A stretch of 64,000 nt of DNA from Chryseobacterium flavum (GCF_003385595.1 NZ_QNUE01000007.1:1-64000), one strand, 5' to 3'; positions 9,203 through 17,981 are shown, numbered from the stretch's first letter. Translations and numbers: made by a program. The notes: generated by a model not told the origin, from the letters alone.

Positions 9203-10840
9203 ATGAAGTCACCCATTACATTGATCCTGCTTTTTTTTCTCGTTTTCTATACAGAAACCTGTTCCGGGCAATCCGGACAAAAAGAGCAGCTCCGGAAAGC
9301 AGATTCTATAATCAGCAGTTACTCAGATGAAAAAGCCCCGGGAATGGCTGTAGGCATTATCAGGGAAGGAGAAGTCATATACAGGAAAACTTATGGATTA
9401 GCCAATCTTGAACATAGGATTGCTGTAACTGATTCCACAGCCTTTGATATCGCGTCTGTTTCCAAACAGTTTACAGCATTTATTATTCTTCTGGCAGAAA
9501 AAGAAGGAAAACTTTCGTTAGAAGATGATATCAGGATCTACCTGCCGGAATTAAAACATCTTCCCTATAAAATTACCATCCGTCAGCTGGCTAATCATAC
9601 CCACGGACTGCCGGACTTTACTATGATCAAACGTTTACAAGGATTTGGAAATGAGTTCAGGGTAACCAATAAGGAAGCTGTACAAACGGTTCTGGCTATT
9701 AAAAGTATCCACTTTCCTCCGGGAACACAATACTGGTATAATAATACAGGCTTTATGCTTCTTGCAGAAATCCTTCACAGGATCTACAAAAAGGAATTTA
9801 ACGAGATCCTTAGAGAACATATTTTCAGGCCTCTTCAGATGGATCATTCAATGGCTGTAGATGATCCTGAAAAAATTATTCCGGACAAAGCAGAATCTTA
9901 CCAGGATAACGGAACCGTGTTTTCTAAAGCTCCTCTGGGCCAGATGGAGTATGGATCATCCAATATATTTACCACACTGGATGACCTTTGTAAATGGGCC
10001 GTAAATTTTCAGAATCCAAAAATAGGAAGCCGTGAAATATATAATACCATGCAGCAAAATTCTGTACTTACTACCGGAAAGAAAATAGAATATGGACTAG
10101 GCTTGCAGACCGGGAAATATGAAGGACTGAATATTGTTTTCCATGGTGGTGGTACAGCAGGGTACAGGTCTTATATCTTACATGTTCCGGATTATCATTT
10201 ATCCATTGTTATGACTGGAAACAGGAGCACATTTGATGGATTGTTCATTGTATATAAACTGGTTGACCTGTTTCTGAAAGACCAGCAGGTACTTCCGGCG
10301 CCCTCACAAAAAGTAAGCTATACATCGGCCGGACTCAAAGACTTTGCAGGAATGTATGAAATAAATCCCGGTAATTATCTGGAGATAACCACAGATGGAA
10401 AAAACCTTTACCAGGGGAAGAATAAAACACCATTAACAATGATGGAAGACGGCCGGTTTTCCATCCCTTATATTCCCACAGCAAGCATCTCCTTTCATAC
10501 AGGATCACTTATTTTTAATATCGGAGATTTTGCATTTGACTGCAAAAAAGTAATATTAAATACATTAAGGCCTGGCAGAAAAGAGCTGGAGAAATTTATC
10601 GGATTCTACAGGAATGAAGAATTTAATACAGTATATCAATTACGTATTGAGGGGGATAACTTAATAGCCAGACATTCTATTAATCCTGATATTGTGCTGT
10701 ATTCCCTTAGTCCATCAACCTTTTATTCTTTCAGATCAATGTTTGGGAGACTGGATTTCACATATAAAAACAATGCTGTTGAAGGATTTAAGCTGTCCGG
10801 AGCTGGTATGACCGATATTGAATTTAAAAAGATAAAATAG
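9203..10840 (+). CDS. exported serine hydrolase of the beta-lactamase/class C family
   Basis: Periplasmic penicillin-binding-protein-like hydrolase. Residues 1-23 are a signal peptide (ending CSGQS). The nucleophile motif SxxK is present as SVSK (DIASVSKQFTAF, about residue 92), the Tyr motif as WYNNTGF, and the third motif as HGGGTAGYRS. After the roughly 340-residue catalytic domain there is a 200-residue C-terminal beta domain, giving 545 residues. Members include esterases, D-aminopeptidases and carboxypeptidases; beta-lactamase activity cannot be inferred. A strong terminator follows at 10854. Confidence 0.88.
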   Translation: MKSPITLILLFFLVFYTETCSGQSGQKEQLRKADSIISSYSDEKAPGMAVGIIREGEVIYRKTYGLANLEHRIAVTDSTAFDIASVSKQFTAFIILLAEKEGKLSLEDDIRIYLPELKHLPYKITIRQLANHTHGLPDFTMIKRLQGFGNEFRVTNKEAVQTVLAIKSIHFPPGTQYWYNNTGFMLLAEILHRIYKKEFNEILREHIFRPLQMDHSMAVDDPEKIIPDKAESYQDNGTVFSKAPLGQMEYGSSNIFTTLDDLCKWAVNFQNPKIGSREIYNTMQQNSVLTTGKKIEYGLGLQTGKYEGLNIVFHGGGTAGYRSYILHVPDYHLSIVMTGNRSTFDGLFIVYKLVDLFLKDQQVLPAPSQKVSYTSAGLKDFAGMYEINPGNYLEITTDGKNLYQGKNKTPLTMMEDGRFSIPYIPTASISFHTGSLIFNIGDFAFDCKKVILNTLRPGRKELEKFIGFYRNEEFNTVYQLRIEGDNLIARHSINPDIVLYSLSPSTFYSFRSMFGRLDFTYKNNAVEGFKLSGAGMTDIEFKKIK

Positions 10841-10853
10841 GAATACACTATTG

Positions 10854-10885
10854 AACAAAGGTTATCATGTTTCATAACCTTTGTT
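10854..10885. terminator. bidirectional intrinsic terminator
   Basis: A perfect 12-bp stem (AACAAAGGTTAT and complement) with an 8-base loop, followed by TTTT in the plus direction. It sits between the convergent serine hydrolase and small lipoprotein genes. Confidence 0.8.
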
Positions 10886-10891
10886 TTTACT

Positions 10892-11209
10892 TTATTTGTC
10901 CTGTCCTATATCCAGTCTTTCAAATTTACCCTCTTCATTTTTATGGAACTTAAAAAACACCGGGAAAGTTCCCCATTGTCCGGCTTTAAAATTTCCATAG
11001 ATATTTTTCCCGTCATTTTCTACACGGTCTATACTGAGGAAGATTTCTTTACCCAAAGCATTGGCGAAAAAAGATCTGAATTTTACGGGGTTACCATCAT
11101 CGGTCATCATTGGATGTTCTGTAAAGAAAGTATACCATTTCTGATCACCTGCCTGTAATGCTTCTATTGCCTGGCGTACTGCCACATCTGTTATTTTTGA
11201 TAAATCCAT
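10892..11209 (-). CDS. small NTF2-like protein, frameshifted remainder of a lipoprotein
   Basis: The ATG at 11209 gives 105 residues (MDLSKITDVAVRQAIEALQ...), with a helix and then beta strands reminiscent of NTF2/SnoaL-like folds; function unknown. The frame continues upstream without a stop through a lipobox, LTACGQ, whose Cys codon is at 11272-11270. The hydrophobic start of that signal (MKKYALSTTLILFLS, ATG at 11325) is in another frame. The gene was therefore probably a lipoprotein of about 144 residues starting at 11325, only 5 bases after the DoxX stop, and has lost one base near 11281. As it stands the protein would be cytosolic or not made. Confidence 0.6.
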   Translation of the reverse strand: MDLSKITDVAVRQAIEALQAGDQKWYTFFTEHPMMTDDGNPVKFRSFFANALGKEIFLSIDRVENDGKNIYGNFKAGQWGTFPVFFKFHKNEEGKFERLDIGQDK

Positions 11210-11325
11210 TGTTTGTTGTTTTTTTGTTATAGTATCTGGTATTGTCTGGCGGTTGTCTTTCGTCTGCCCGCAAGCTGTAAGGAAAGGAAAAGAATCAGAG
11301 TTGTGGACAATGCATATTTTTTCAT
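11210..11325 (-). pseudogene. detached lipoprotein signal peptide of the downstream gene
   Basis: Reading from the ATG at 11325 gives a Lys-Lys start and a hydrophobic core, then runs out of frame into a stop. Reading the downstream gene's frame gives the matching lipobox and linker (LTACGQTKDNRQTIPDTI). Restoring one base at the GG of 11281-11282 joins the two into a normal lipoprotein signal. This is either a real -1 frameshift or a base-calling error in a CCC run. Confidence 0.5.
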
Positions 11326-11330
11326 ATCTG

Positions 11331-11702
11331 TTAGCTTTTAAGAGGATGCTGCAGATAGATGATCAGCAGATTGATAAGAAGGAAAGGGAATTCAATCGCT
11401 GCTCCTTTCAAATCACGATCCAGCAGCTGGAAGCAGATAATAAGTAAAATACCGGCTGCCATCAGAAAATTTCCCCACATAAATGTCCGTGGAAAAAGGA
11501 TCAGAATTGATGCCAGGATGGTTACTGCTCCATTGATCATAAGTGCCGTTTTACTGAACCCCCATCTTCCAAACATTTCTGCCATTTCGGGTTTTCCGGA
11601 GAACATGCTGAATCCTTGTTTGAATCCCATAAAAACAGCAATTAAAATCAATACGGTACTAAAAACTTTCAGAATCATCGGATGGTTTTTTATTTCATAC
11701 AA
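11331..11702 (-). CDS. DoxX-like membrane protein
   Basis: Inner-membrane protein of 123 residues with four hydrophobic helices (about 10-28, 52-68, 73-92 and 100-118), in the pattern of the DoxX family (FKQGFSMFSGKPEMAEMFGRW between helices 1 and 2). The family includes respiratory or redox accessory proteins; no role can be fixed here. The small lipoprotein follows after 5 bases, so the two probably form one transcript. Confidence 0.7.
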   Translation of the reverse strand: MYEIKNHPMILKVFSTVLILIAVFMGFKQGFSMFSGKPEMAEMFGRWGFSKTALMINGAVTILASILILFPRTFMWGNFLMAAGILLIICFQLLDRDLKGAAIEFPFLLINLLIIYLQHPLKS

Positions 11703-11774
11703 ATATGGAGGAAATAGCTGATTGATGTATGGTGAGATTTTAGGATATTTCGTACGGATAGTTTTACTACAAAT

Positions 11775-11802
11775 AAAGCCGTTGTTTTAAAACAACGGCT
11801 TT
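11775..11802. terminator. palindromic terminator
   Basis: A perfect 28-base palindrome (AAAGCCGTTGTTTT and complement) with A/T flanks. It lies just after the stop of the minus-strand gene ending at 11830 and before the upstream region of the DoxX gene. Confidence 0.75.
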
Positions 11803-11829
11803 GTAATAACTAAGAACTATTTATTAATA

Positions 11830-12240
11830 CTATTTTGTTTCAAGATAGCCATATTTTACAGAAGGTTCCTTCCCAAACAGGCAGGAAAAAATATTCTGGA
11901 ATTCATGGATGTATTTACACTTTATAGAGTTCCCATAGATTTTCAGGCCTTCCAGTATTTTTCTCGAGCTAAGATCAATATCATATTTTATAAAAGTTTC
12001 AGGCCGTTCATAGCGTATTATCTGGTCTGAGCTGTACGTTCTTGAAAAGCCAAACTTTTCCAGCCATTCTTCAGTAATCTTAATAGGTTTGATAGAATCT
12101 GCCGGAACAGAAATACTGTGAATATCATTTTCAATTTTAACAAAATAAGCCTGCTCCAAACTCTGAAAAATTTCAGTGATCGTATAAATCTGATTTTTGT
12201 ACTCGACTAAATTTTTGATTTTAAGATCTGCTACGTTCAT
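11830..12240 (-). CDS. hypothetical protein of Bacteroidetes type
   Basis: A 136-residue soluble protein that I do not recognise by name. It begins MNVADLKIKNLVEYKNQIYT and continues with IKPIKITEEWLEKFGFSRT, resembling small Bacteroidetes proteins often found near mobile DNA, which pair an SH3-like N-terminal strand set with a helix holding W-L-x-x-F-G-F. I chose the ATG at 12240; the 22 upstream in-frame residues are unlike the family. It has its own terminator at 11775 and no obvious partner gene. Confidence 0.6.
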   Translation of the reverse strand: MNVADLKIKNLVEYKNQIYTITEIFQSLEQAYFVKIENDIHSISVPADSIKPIKITEEWLEKFGFSRTYSSDQIIRYERPETFIKYDIDLSSRKILEGLKIYGNSIKCKYIHEFQNIFSCLFGKEPSVKYGYLETK

Positions 12241-12438
12241 AATATTTTGGGTTTTTAAGGTGGTGTATGGTAAATAAAAAACAGCAAATACTATGCCCTG
12301 CACCATGTTGCTAAACAGGAGTTTAACGAAAAATTGTTAAAATTTTTGTCTCAAAAAACTAATAAAGTGTTAAAATAGCCGAATTATACACGGTTTGGTG
12401 AGTTTATGTCTTTAATAAAACGTGGTACATATGTGGTA

Positions 12439-13656
12439 TCAACCGTTATTTTCCGCAGAAGTGTTAGCTGTAGCCAATAATAGAGCAGCGATAATGGCTA
12501 TGATAAGAACAGCAATGAATATATTCCAGGAAAATGAATGAAGAAGATATCCTGTACCACTTCCCAGAATGCTGGAGCCGAAATAGTAGAACAGCCAGTA
12601 AATAGAAGTAGCAGAAGATTTTCCCTTTTTGGCGTGAAGCGCAGTCATCTGACTGGCCATGGTATGTGCAGCAAAAAAGGAAAGGGTAAAAATTCCAAGC
12701 CCCGGAATGACAATATAAATATTTTCCGACAGCAATAAACCAATTCCGCAGAGCATGAGAACAATAAAGCCTTTCAGAATATTATTTTTTGTAAATCTTT
12801 TGGAAAGCCTGCCCGTAATCATGGTTCCAAAAACACCGAAAATATACATCAGGAATATAAAGGCAATAACATAATGATTTAATGAAAACGGTTTGGCCTC
12901 CAATCTGAAAGTAAGGTAATTGTACACACTTACAAAAACTCCCATCAGTAAAGCTGCTATAAAATACAAACGGAGCATATAGGCACTGGAAAGGAAGTTT
13001 TTCATCTGTTTTACCTTTTGATGATAATCTGTTTTCTGAGGAGTGAAAAACTTTGATTCCGGAAAAAGCTTCCAGAAGATCAGCCCTAGGATTAAACTTT
13101 CCAGTCCGATGATGAGAACAGCATTCCTCCATCCGAATTCTCCTGCAAAAATAGTGGCCAGTATTCTTCCGCTCATTCCTCCAATTGTATTTCCGCTCAG
13201 GTACATGCTGATTGCTGCCGGAACTACAGCAAGTTGAACTTCCTCAGTAAGATAGGCCAGTGCAACTGCAGAAACACCCGACACTACAAAACCTTTTAAT
13301 ATTCCGATGGCAATGAGGAGAGCAAGACTGGGGATCCAGGTAGAAATAATAGTAAGCAAAGCCGATGACAGCAGGGAAAAAACCATAAGCTTTTTTCTGG
13401 AGTAGCTGTCTGCTTTAAAAGCAAAAAACAGCAATCCTGACGCCATTCCTATCGTGGATGAAGATACCAGCAGGGAAGTGTCACCTACTGTTACCCCAAA
13501 CTGTTCGGCAGCCATAGGAAGCATCGGCTGAAAAAGATAAAGCTGTGCAAATACAGAGAGCCCTGAAAAAAATATACAAAGTTTGATATATCGGAAACGA
13601 AGGCTCCCACGATCTGCTTTTATTCTTTCGGCTTTTTTCTGATTAATAACGATCAT
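12439..13656 (-). CDS. MFS transporter, YnfM/AraJ-like exporter
   Basis: Major facilitator superfamily carrier with twelve hydrophobic helices in 405 residues. It has the loop 2-3 signature in a variant form (FFAFKADSYSRKKLMVF) and the half-repeat loop MITGRLSKRFTKNN. The start LCIFFSGLSVFAQLYLFQP matches the YnfM/AraJ group of drug or sugar efflux carriers. The ATG at 13656 is preferred to a TTG two codons upstream. Substrate unknown; it appears monocistronic. Confidence 0.87.
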   Translation of the reverse strand: MIVINQKKAERIKADRGSLRFRYIKLCIFFSGLSVFAQLYLFQPMLPMAAEQFGVTVGDTSLLVSSSTIGMASGLLFFAFKADSYSRKKLMVFSLLSSALLTIISTWIPSLALLIAIGILKGFVVSGVSAVALAYLTEEVQLAVVPAAISMYLSGNTIGGMSGRILATIFAGEFGWRNAVLIIGLESLILGLIFWKLFPESKFFTPQKTDYHQKVKQMKNFLSSAYMLRLYFIAALLMGVFVSVYNYLTFRLEAKPFSLNHYVIAFIFLMYIFGVFGTMITGRLSKRFTKNNILKGFIVLMLCGIGLLLSENIYIVIPGLGIFTLSFFAAHTMASQMTALHAKKGKSSATSIYWLFYYFGSSILGSGTGYLLHSFSWNIFIAVLIIAIIAALLLATANTSAENNG

Positions 13657-13929
13657 TTGCAATTCAAAATAATTTAGACTCAGTTTATAATGTTCTTATA
13701 ACAGCCAAATAAAGAAAATGACTGTATTAATTAATTGTTTATTAGTGATTTGTGTTTTTGTAACCGTTTACGATTTTTCATTGATCATGTACGAAATTGA
13801 TTTACCGGAACAGATAACTTTGTAACAGATCAGGTAAAGCATCTACAGCTTAGAATGGATTAAATATTTGAGCTGAGAAGTCTGATCTGCCCTATAAATT
13901 AATCAAATAATTAAACAAATATAACTAAA

Positions 13930-14775
13930 ATGAAGAAAACAAAACTATTTCTTTATGTTGTTATGGTATGTATTTCTAACAGTTTTTTTTCCCAGGTTGG
14001 GATTAATACAGAATTGCCTAAAGCAACATTACACGTAGTCGGGAAACCGGATCTTTCTACTGCTCCGGATGGAGTTATTGCTCCCAGAATGACCGGAGAC
14101 CAGTTAAAAGCTAAAGATGCGGTATATCTTACTGATCAGACAGGGGCTTTGGTGTATATAACACAAGCTGTGACAATTCCTTCAATAAAGACCGCAAAGG
14201 TTGATAAAGCCGGATACTATATGTTTAATGGGGAAACCTGGAAATTTGCTTTTGGAGGAATGAATGATGATATTGTGATCGGTGAGATGGTATATTATCA
14301 TGGAAGTATTCCGGCAGGAACTTCGGGTGCAAATATCCTGGCAAGCACCTACCTTTCTGATTTGCCTGTTTTGGGTGGTGTTTTGAGGCTGGATGCACAA
14401 TTTGATAACAATTCGGCAGGAACCGGGGCTGTTACTTCTTTTAATCCGAGACTATATAACATCAGTTCTTCAGATATTAAAATCTGGGTTTCTGAAATGT
14501 CTACACATACCGGGGACTCTGATAATGGTAATATTAAGCTGATTCCTGGCGGTTTCAGGCAGTTTGATGATGGTGTTTATCTTACGCAGACACATAACGA
14601 AACTGTAACTTTTGATATTACCATGCAACAGCCGGAACCCAGATGGTACAGGGTGTACTATGCATTTCGGGTAGATAATAAATCTATGACAGGAAGTAAT
14701 AATGCCACTACTACAGATTCGGGTACTTCAGATAATACCAGGGAACTGTTTCTTTCTATACAAAGATTATACTAA
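13930..14775 (+). CDS. secreted hypothetical protein with fibre-like N-terminus
   Basis: A 281-residue exported protein. Residues 1-21 are a signal peptide (FFSQVGIN). The motif VGINTELPKATLHVVG is a recurring start in flavobacterial surface proteins resembling trimeric fibre heads, followed by APDGVIAPRMTGDQL, also typical of these. The rest is a Ser/Thr/Asn-rich beta domain ending FLSIQRLY. No sorting domain is seen. Function unknown, perhaps a surface or adhesion component. It converges with the two-component system; a hairpin at 14867 separates them. Confidence 0.75.
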   Translation: MKKTKLFLYVVMVCISNSFFSQVGINTELPKATLHVVGKPDLSTAPDGVIAPRMTGDQLKAKDAVYLTDQTGALVYITQAVTIPSIKTAKVDKAGYYMFNGETWKFAFGGMNDDIVIGEMVYYHGSIPAGTSGANILASTYLSDLPVLGGVLRLDAQFDNNSAGTGAVTSFNPRLYNISSSDIKIWVSEMSTHTGDSDNGNIKLIPGGFRQFDDGVYLTQTHNETVTFDITMQQPEPRWYRVYYAFRVDNKSMTGSNNATTTDSGTSDNTRELFLSIQRLY

Positions 14776-14866
14776 CATCCGTTTGATTCTATAAACACAG
14801 TATGAAATAATTGCTCATGATGAACGGTACTGATTATTAATTTAATCTTACCGCTGAAAAAATTTC

Positions 14867-14898
14867 CGGGACTGGAAAATAAGAATAGACCAGTCCCG
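14867..14898. terminator. hairpin between convergent genes
   Basis: A 9-bp perfect stem (CGGGACTGG/CCAGTCCCG) around a 14-base loop, between the secreted protein gene and the response regulator gene. The T-tracts are weak, so termination is likely but not certain. Confidence 0.5.
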
Positions 14899-14918
14899 TA
14901 TGTGAAAAAGTACGGAGA

Positions 14919-15530
14919 TCAGTGTACCATTTCATACACTTTGATTAATTCCGCAATATTACTCACGTCAAGCTTCTGAAAAATCCTTTTTTTATACGTA
15001 CTTACTGTAGACATTTGGATGTTAAGTTTATTTGAAATTTCCAAATTTCCATATCCGTCAGCCAGTAATTTAAAGATTTCATATTCTCTGGATGAAAGCT
15101 TTTCAACGGGATTATCTCTTTTGTTTTGAATAATGAGGCCTATGAGGTCTGATGGATAAAAATAGCCTTTCTCAATAACTGTTTTTACGGCATTTTTAAT
15201 TTCCCCTTCACTGCTCTGTTTATTAAGATATCCTTCAGCACCTTCTCTAATATACTGGATAGCAACATCTTTATCATATCCTGAAAAGACAAGGATCTTT
15301 AAATCTTTCTGTATATCCTTAAGTTCAGAGATCATTTTTTTATATTGAGTTCCGGGCATGTCGATATCCAGAATTAAAAGATCATAATACTGAGTACTCA
15401 ACATTTCTTTTACCTGTCCATAGTTTTCTGCAAAATCTATTTGCAGGGCCGGATAAGCAGATTCAAGAACAAGTGCTGTTCCTGCCCTTACAACATAGTG
15501 ATCGTCGGCAATTAAAATTCTTTCATTCAT
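14919..15530 (-). CDS. NarL/LuxR-type response regulator
   Basis: Two-component response regulator of 203 residues. The receiver domain (1-120) has the acidic pair in ILIADDHYVV, the phospho-acceptor Asp in LLILDIDMPG (about residue 55), and Lys in YLNKQSSEGE. The C-terminal LuxR-type helix-turn-helix reads LSSREYEIFKLLADGYGNLE and then STVSTYKKRIFQKL. It starts 1 base after the stop of the histidine kinase gene and is its probable partner. The target genes are unknown; the neighbouring surface protein is one candidate. Confidence 0.92.
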   Translation of the reverse strand: MNERILIADDHYVVRAGTALVLESAYPALQIDFAENYGQVKEMLSTQYYDLLILDIDMPGTQYKKMISELKDIQKDLKILVFSGYDKDVAIQYIREGAEGYLNKQSSEGEIKNAVKTVIEKGYFYPSDLIGLIIQNKRDNPVEKLSSREYEIFKLLADGYGNLEISNKLNIQMSTVSTYKKRIFQKLDVSNIAELIKVYEMVH

Positions 15531-15531
15531 T

Positions 15532-16821
15532 TTAAATTCGTTTTTTAGTCAGCGTTATTGCTATAACAGTTCCCTTCGGGATATTTTGTCTGAAACTGAT
15601 TTGGGCTTCGATTTTTTTTACGAGATGGATAACCATATGAAGGCCTAACCCTTTTCCTTTAAAGTTTGGCGTTTCCAGATTGGGGTTTCTGAACAGGTTC
15701 ATATAGGTGTTTACCTGTTGCAGGGACATGCCTGCTCCCGTATCAGCTATTGTAATGACTGTTTCCTGAATATGGTCTGTGATATTAAGAACAATTTCCC
15801 CGTTGGCTGTATTTTTGACAGCATTATCAAGGATATTGTGTATGATTGCTGTCAGAATACTCTCATTAACTCTACTGTACACTTCAGTATCTGCAGTCAT
15901 AATAATAGAAGTTCCTTTTTCTCTGGCTATTTCCCGGAATAATTTTCTCTTGACCTCCAAAATCCTGTTCAGCACATATTCTCTTTCTTCATAAACATTC
16001 TCAGCTTTATACAGCTCAGTATATTCTTTCAGATTTAAGGTAAACTGATAGAGCTGTTCTGAAGATTTGTAAATACTGTCAAAATACTTTTTCTGCAGTT
16101 CTACATCATCGGATTCATGAAGTTTCTGTGAGAGCATGGCTATAAATCTAATGGGAGTAGTAATGTCGTGGCTGATAGTTTCCACCAGTTTTCTCTGATA
16201 CTCAGTCTCCCTTTGCAGATCGCTTTTTACCACTTTAAGATTGAAAGATGTTTCTCTGAGCTCTGAATTTTTATTGTGAACAATTTGTTTTAAAGCCTTA
16301 TTCTTTATTCTTAAAAAATTTGTAGCCAGTTGAATTATAATAATAATCCCGATCAGAAAAATTAAGGAAAGTAAAATTTTAAACCATAAGGTATGGTAGA
16401 ACAGAGGATGAACATTGAGCTGTATTTTCCTTTCTTCATACTTTCCGTCCGGAGAAACAGGGATGCGTACACTGAGTGTATACTTCCCGGGAACAATGGT
16501 ATAATTCAGCTCTTCTCCGGCAGGTAAATCTTCCCAGTGTGTTTCTTTATTTCCGGAGATTCTGGACTGGATATGAAGGTTTCCCGGATCAGGAAAGTCA
16601 GCTGATGCACTGAAGGCATCTGACATCTTATAACTTTTACTTGAATCAGGAAAATAATAGGCACCCGATGGCGGTCCGGAATTCCGGAAAACGGCTGCAA
16701 TAACAGGACTGGCTTTCACACTGCTTTGCGGATGCCTGTTTTCTATATACCGTTCAGAAGTATAGAGCTGCCCGTAGATGTTGATATGTAAGAAAGCAAA
16801 AAAAAATGCCCAAACCCTCAT
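15532..16821 (-). CDS. sensor histidine kinase with Y_Y_Y-like periplasmic domain
   Basis: Membrane sensor kinase of 429 residues. After a signal peptide (1-18) comes a region of about 130 residues ending in a Y_Y_Y-like beta sandwich (ELNYTIVPGKYTLSVRI). A membrane helix follows (145-165, ILLSLIFLIGIIIIIQLA), then a coiled linker and the kinase core: H-box VETISHDITTPIRF, N-box ILDNAVKNT, G-box DTGAGMS and FKGKGLGLHMV. Related Bacteroidetes sensors carry a large beta-propeller before Y_Y_Y, which is missing here. It forms an operon with the response regulator. Confidence 0.88.
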   Translation of the reverse strand: MRVWAFFFAFLHINIYGQLYTSERYIENRHPQSSVKASPVIAAVFRNSGPPSGAYYFPDSSKSYKMSDAFSASADFPDPGNLHIQSRISGNKETHWEDLPAGEELNYTIVPGKYTLSVRIPVSPDGKYEERKIQLNVHPLFYHTLWFKILLSLIFLIGIIIIIQLATNFLRIKNKALKQIVHNKNSELRETSFNLKVVKSDLQRETEYQRKLVETISHDITTPIRFIAMLSQKLHESDDVELQKKYFDSIYKSSEQLYQFTLNLKEYTELYKAENVYEEREYVLNRILEVKRKLFREIAREKGTSIIMTADTEVYSRVNESILTAIIHNILDNAVKNTANGEIVLNITDHIQETVITIADTGAGMSLQQVNTYMNLFRNPNLETPNFKGKGLGLHMVIHLVKKIEAQISFRQNIPKGTVIAITLTKKRI

Positions 16822-17120
16822 ATGTGCAAAACTGATCTATATCTTTTGCGTATCAATGCAAAGAATTGTTAATATTAGTTTTTGTACAAGTCGAAGTTTT
16901 TTTTAAGATAGGAGGTGATTGAAAATAATTTTTTCTCATTAAGTATTTTAGGTCATTTGTGTTTTATGGTTAAACAGTTTTTTTTGATGGTGTAAAAATA
17001 ATGAAATTATACAGATAATTGAGTATAATTTAAATTGTTTTGATATGAATTTTGTCTGTATTTGATGATGACGATACAGATATTAGTCGGGTGCCATGTA
17101 GTGATAATTCTACATAAGAT

Positions 17121-17153
17121 TTTTGCCTTGATCAGGCAGTATTCATACTTTTG
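17121..17153 (+). promoter_or_regulatory. Bacteroidetes-type promoter of a candidate small RNA
   Basis: TTTTG (17121-17125), a 20-base spacer, then TACTTTTG (17146-17153), a close fit to TTG-N17-23-TAnnTTTG. No coding gene of normal size follows on this strand before the hairpin at 17221, so the transcript would be about 90 bases. Confidence 0.5.
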
Positions 17154-17154
17154 C

Positions 17155-17250
17155 AGAGTCGTTCTCAATAATGATTTATAGAGGACTTTTGAAAAAAACA
17201 TGATTCTAAGAACACAAAATAAAGGTCTCTTTTAAGAGATCTTTTGACTT
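17155..17250 (+). ncRNA. candidate small RNA of about 90 nt
   Basis: The stretch from the expected start (about 17159) to the T-rich tail of the hairpin at 17221-17244 lies in a 512-base gap between two minus-strand genes. It contains only tiny open frames (10 and 11 codons, starting with ATG at about 17172 and 17200). Pairing between GTTCT near 17160 and AGAAC near 17207 is possible. The existence of an RNA is inferred from promoter plus terminator only. Confidence 0.35.
17221..17244 (+). terminator. terminator of the candidate small RNA
   Basis: An 11-bp stem with one G-T wobble (AAAGGTCTCTT with AAGAGATCTTT) around a TT loop, followed by TTTGACTTT. Confidence 0.5.
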
Positions 17251-17282
17251 TAATCCCATTCCTCTAAACCAGTCACAAAAAA

Positions 17283-17300
17283 CCTCCCAAAAACGGGAGG
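17283..17300 (-). terminator. terminator of the DUF1349 gene
   Basis: A 6-bp GC-rich stem (CCTCCC/GGGAGG) with a 6-base loop; on the minus strand it is followed by TTTTTT. It lies 34 bases after the stop at 17334. Confidence 0.75.
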
Positions 17301-17333
17301 AAAATTTTACGGTATATTGAAGTATTCACTCGG

Positions 17334-17981
17334 TTATTTGTTGTTTTCAAGCCATTTGAGTCTTCGCATATCAGGAAGATGCTTTACCCGGAAATTTTCG
17401 AAAGTAGCGTTAAAGCCCTCTCCATCAGGACATGCAGCCATTAAACCTACCATTACCGGAGTATTGTCCTGAAAATAGGCATTCCGCATCATGGTATAAT
17501 TTTTATCGTCAAAGGAATAGAAAATTTCAACAGCATCCAGCCTTCTTACTGCTTTGATCCAGACTGCAGAAGGTATTTTATCTAATGTGATTACACTCCA
17601 GTCGCTTTTCTCATGGGTAACAACAGTACTTAGGTTATACTTTCCATCTACAAATTCCACTCCGGCTTTAATGTAATGATCCTTATCTGTTCGCAACATA
17701 ATCCCCATCTGATCAAATCTTGCTTTATAATTTGCGCTTATCTTTACTTTTGCTTCAAATTCACCACCATAAACAGCGTAATAAAAAGGAGCGTCATCTA
17801 CAGTGAATCCATAATGAGAAATCCTCCAGTAATCACTTTGCGGGGTGACAAATAAAGATAACCTGTTGTTTTTGATCTCCCATTTTTCCGGTTCATTAAA
17901 CCATGTCATTTTTTCTAAGGTCTGAGCTTTAATTTTCCCGATCAGGAATAGCGTACAGAAACTTAATATCAATTTCTTCAT
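17334..17981 (-). CDS. secreted DUF1349 protein (concanavalin-like fold)
   Basis: Exported protein of 215 residues; signal peptide 1-19 (LFLIGKIKA/QTL). The mature part matches DUF1349, a lectin/glucanase-like beta sandwich: DYWRISHYGFTVDDAPFYY, GEFEAKVKISANYKARFDQM, GIMLRTDKDHYIKAGVEF and VGLMAACPDGEGFNATFE. The family is thought to bind or act on carbohydrate, but no catalytic residues are established. It is a single gene with its own terminator; a LuxR-type regulator is transcribed divergently 89 bases away. Confidence 0.85.
   Translation of the reverse strand: MKKLILSFCTLFLIGKIKAQTLEKMTWFNEPEKWEIKNNRLSLFVTPQSDYWRISHYGFTVDDAPFYYAVYGGEFEAKVKISANYKARFDQMGIMLRTDKDHYIKAGVEFVDGKYNLSTVVTHEKSDWSVITLDKIPSAVWIKAVRRLDAVEIFYSFDDKNYTMMRNAYFQDNTPVMVGLMAACPDGEGFNATFENFRVKHLPDMRRLKWLENNK

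Noticed and set aside
13660..13662. TTG as start of the MFS gene
   Set aside because: An ATG follows two codons later and fits better; the choice changes only two residues.
13797..13822. TTG and TAACTTTG boxes upstream of the secreted protein at 13930
   Set aside because: The spacer is only 15 bases and the boxes lie more than 100 bases before the start, so I did not call a promoter.
17007..17201. 64-codon minus-strand frame in the kinase/DUF1349 gap
   Set aside because: It lies opposite the candidate small RNA promoter, is AT-driven in composition and shows no domain or signal peptide.
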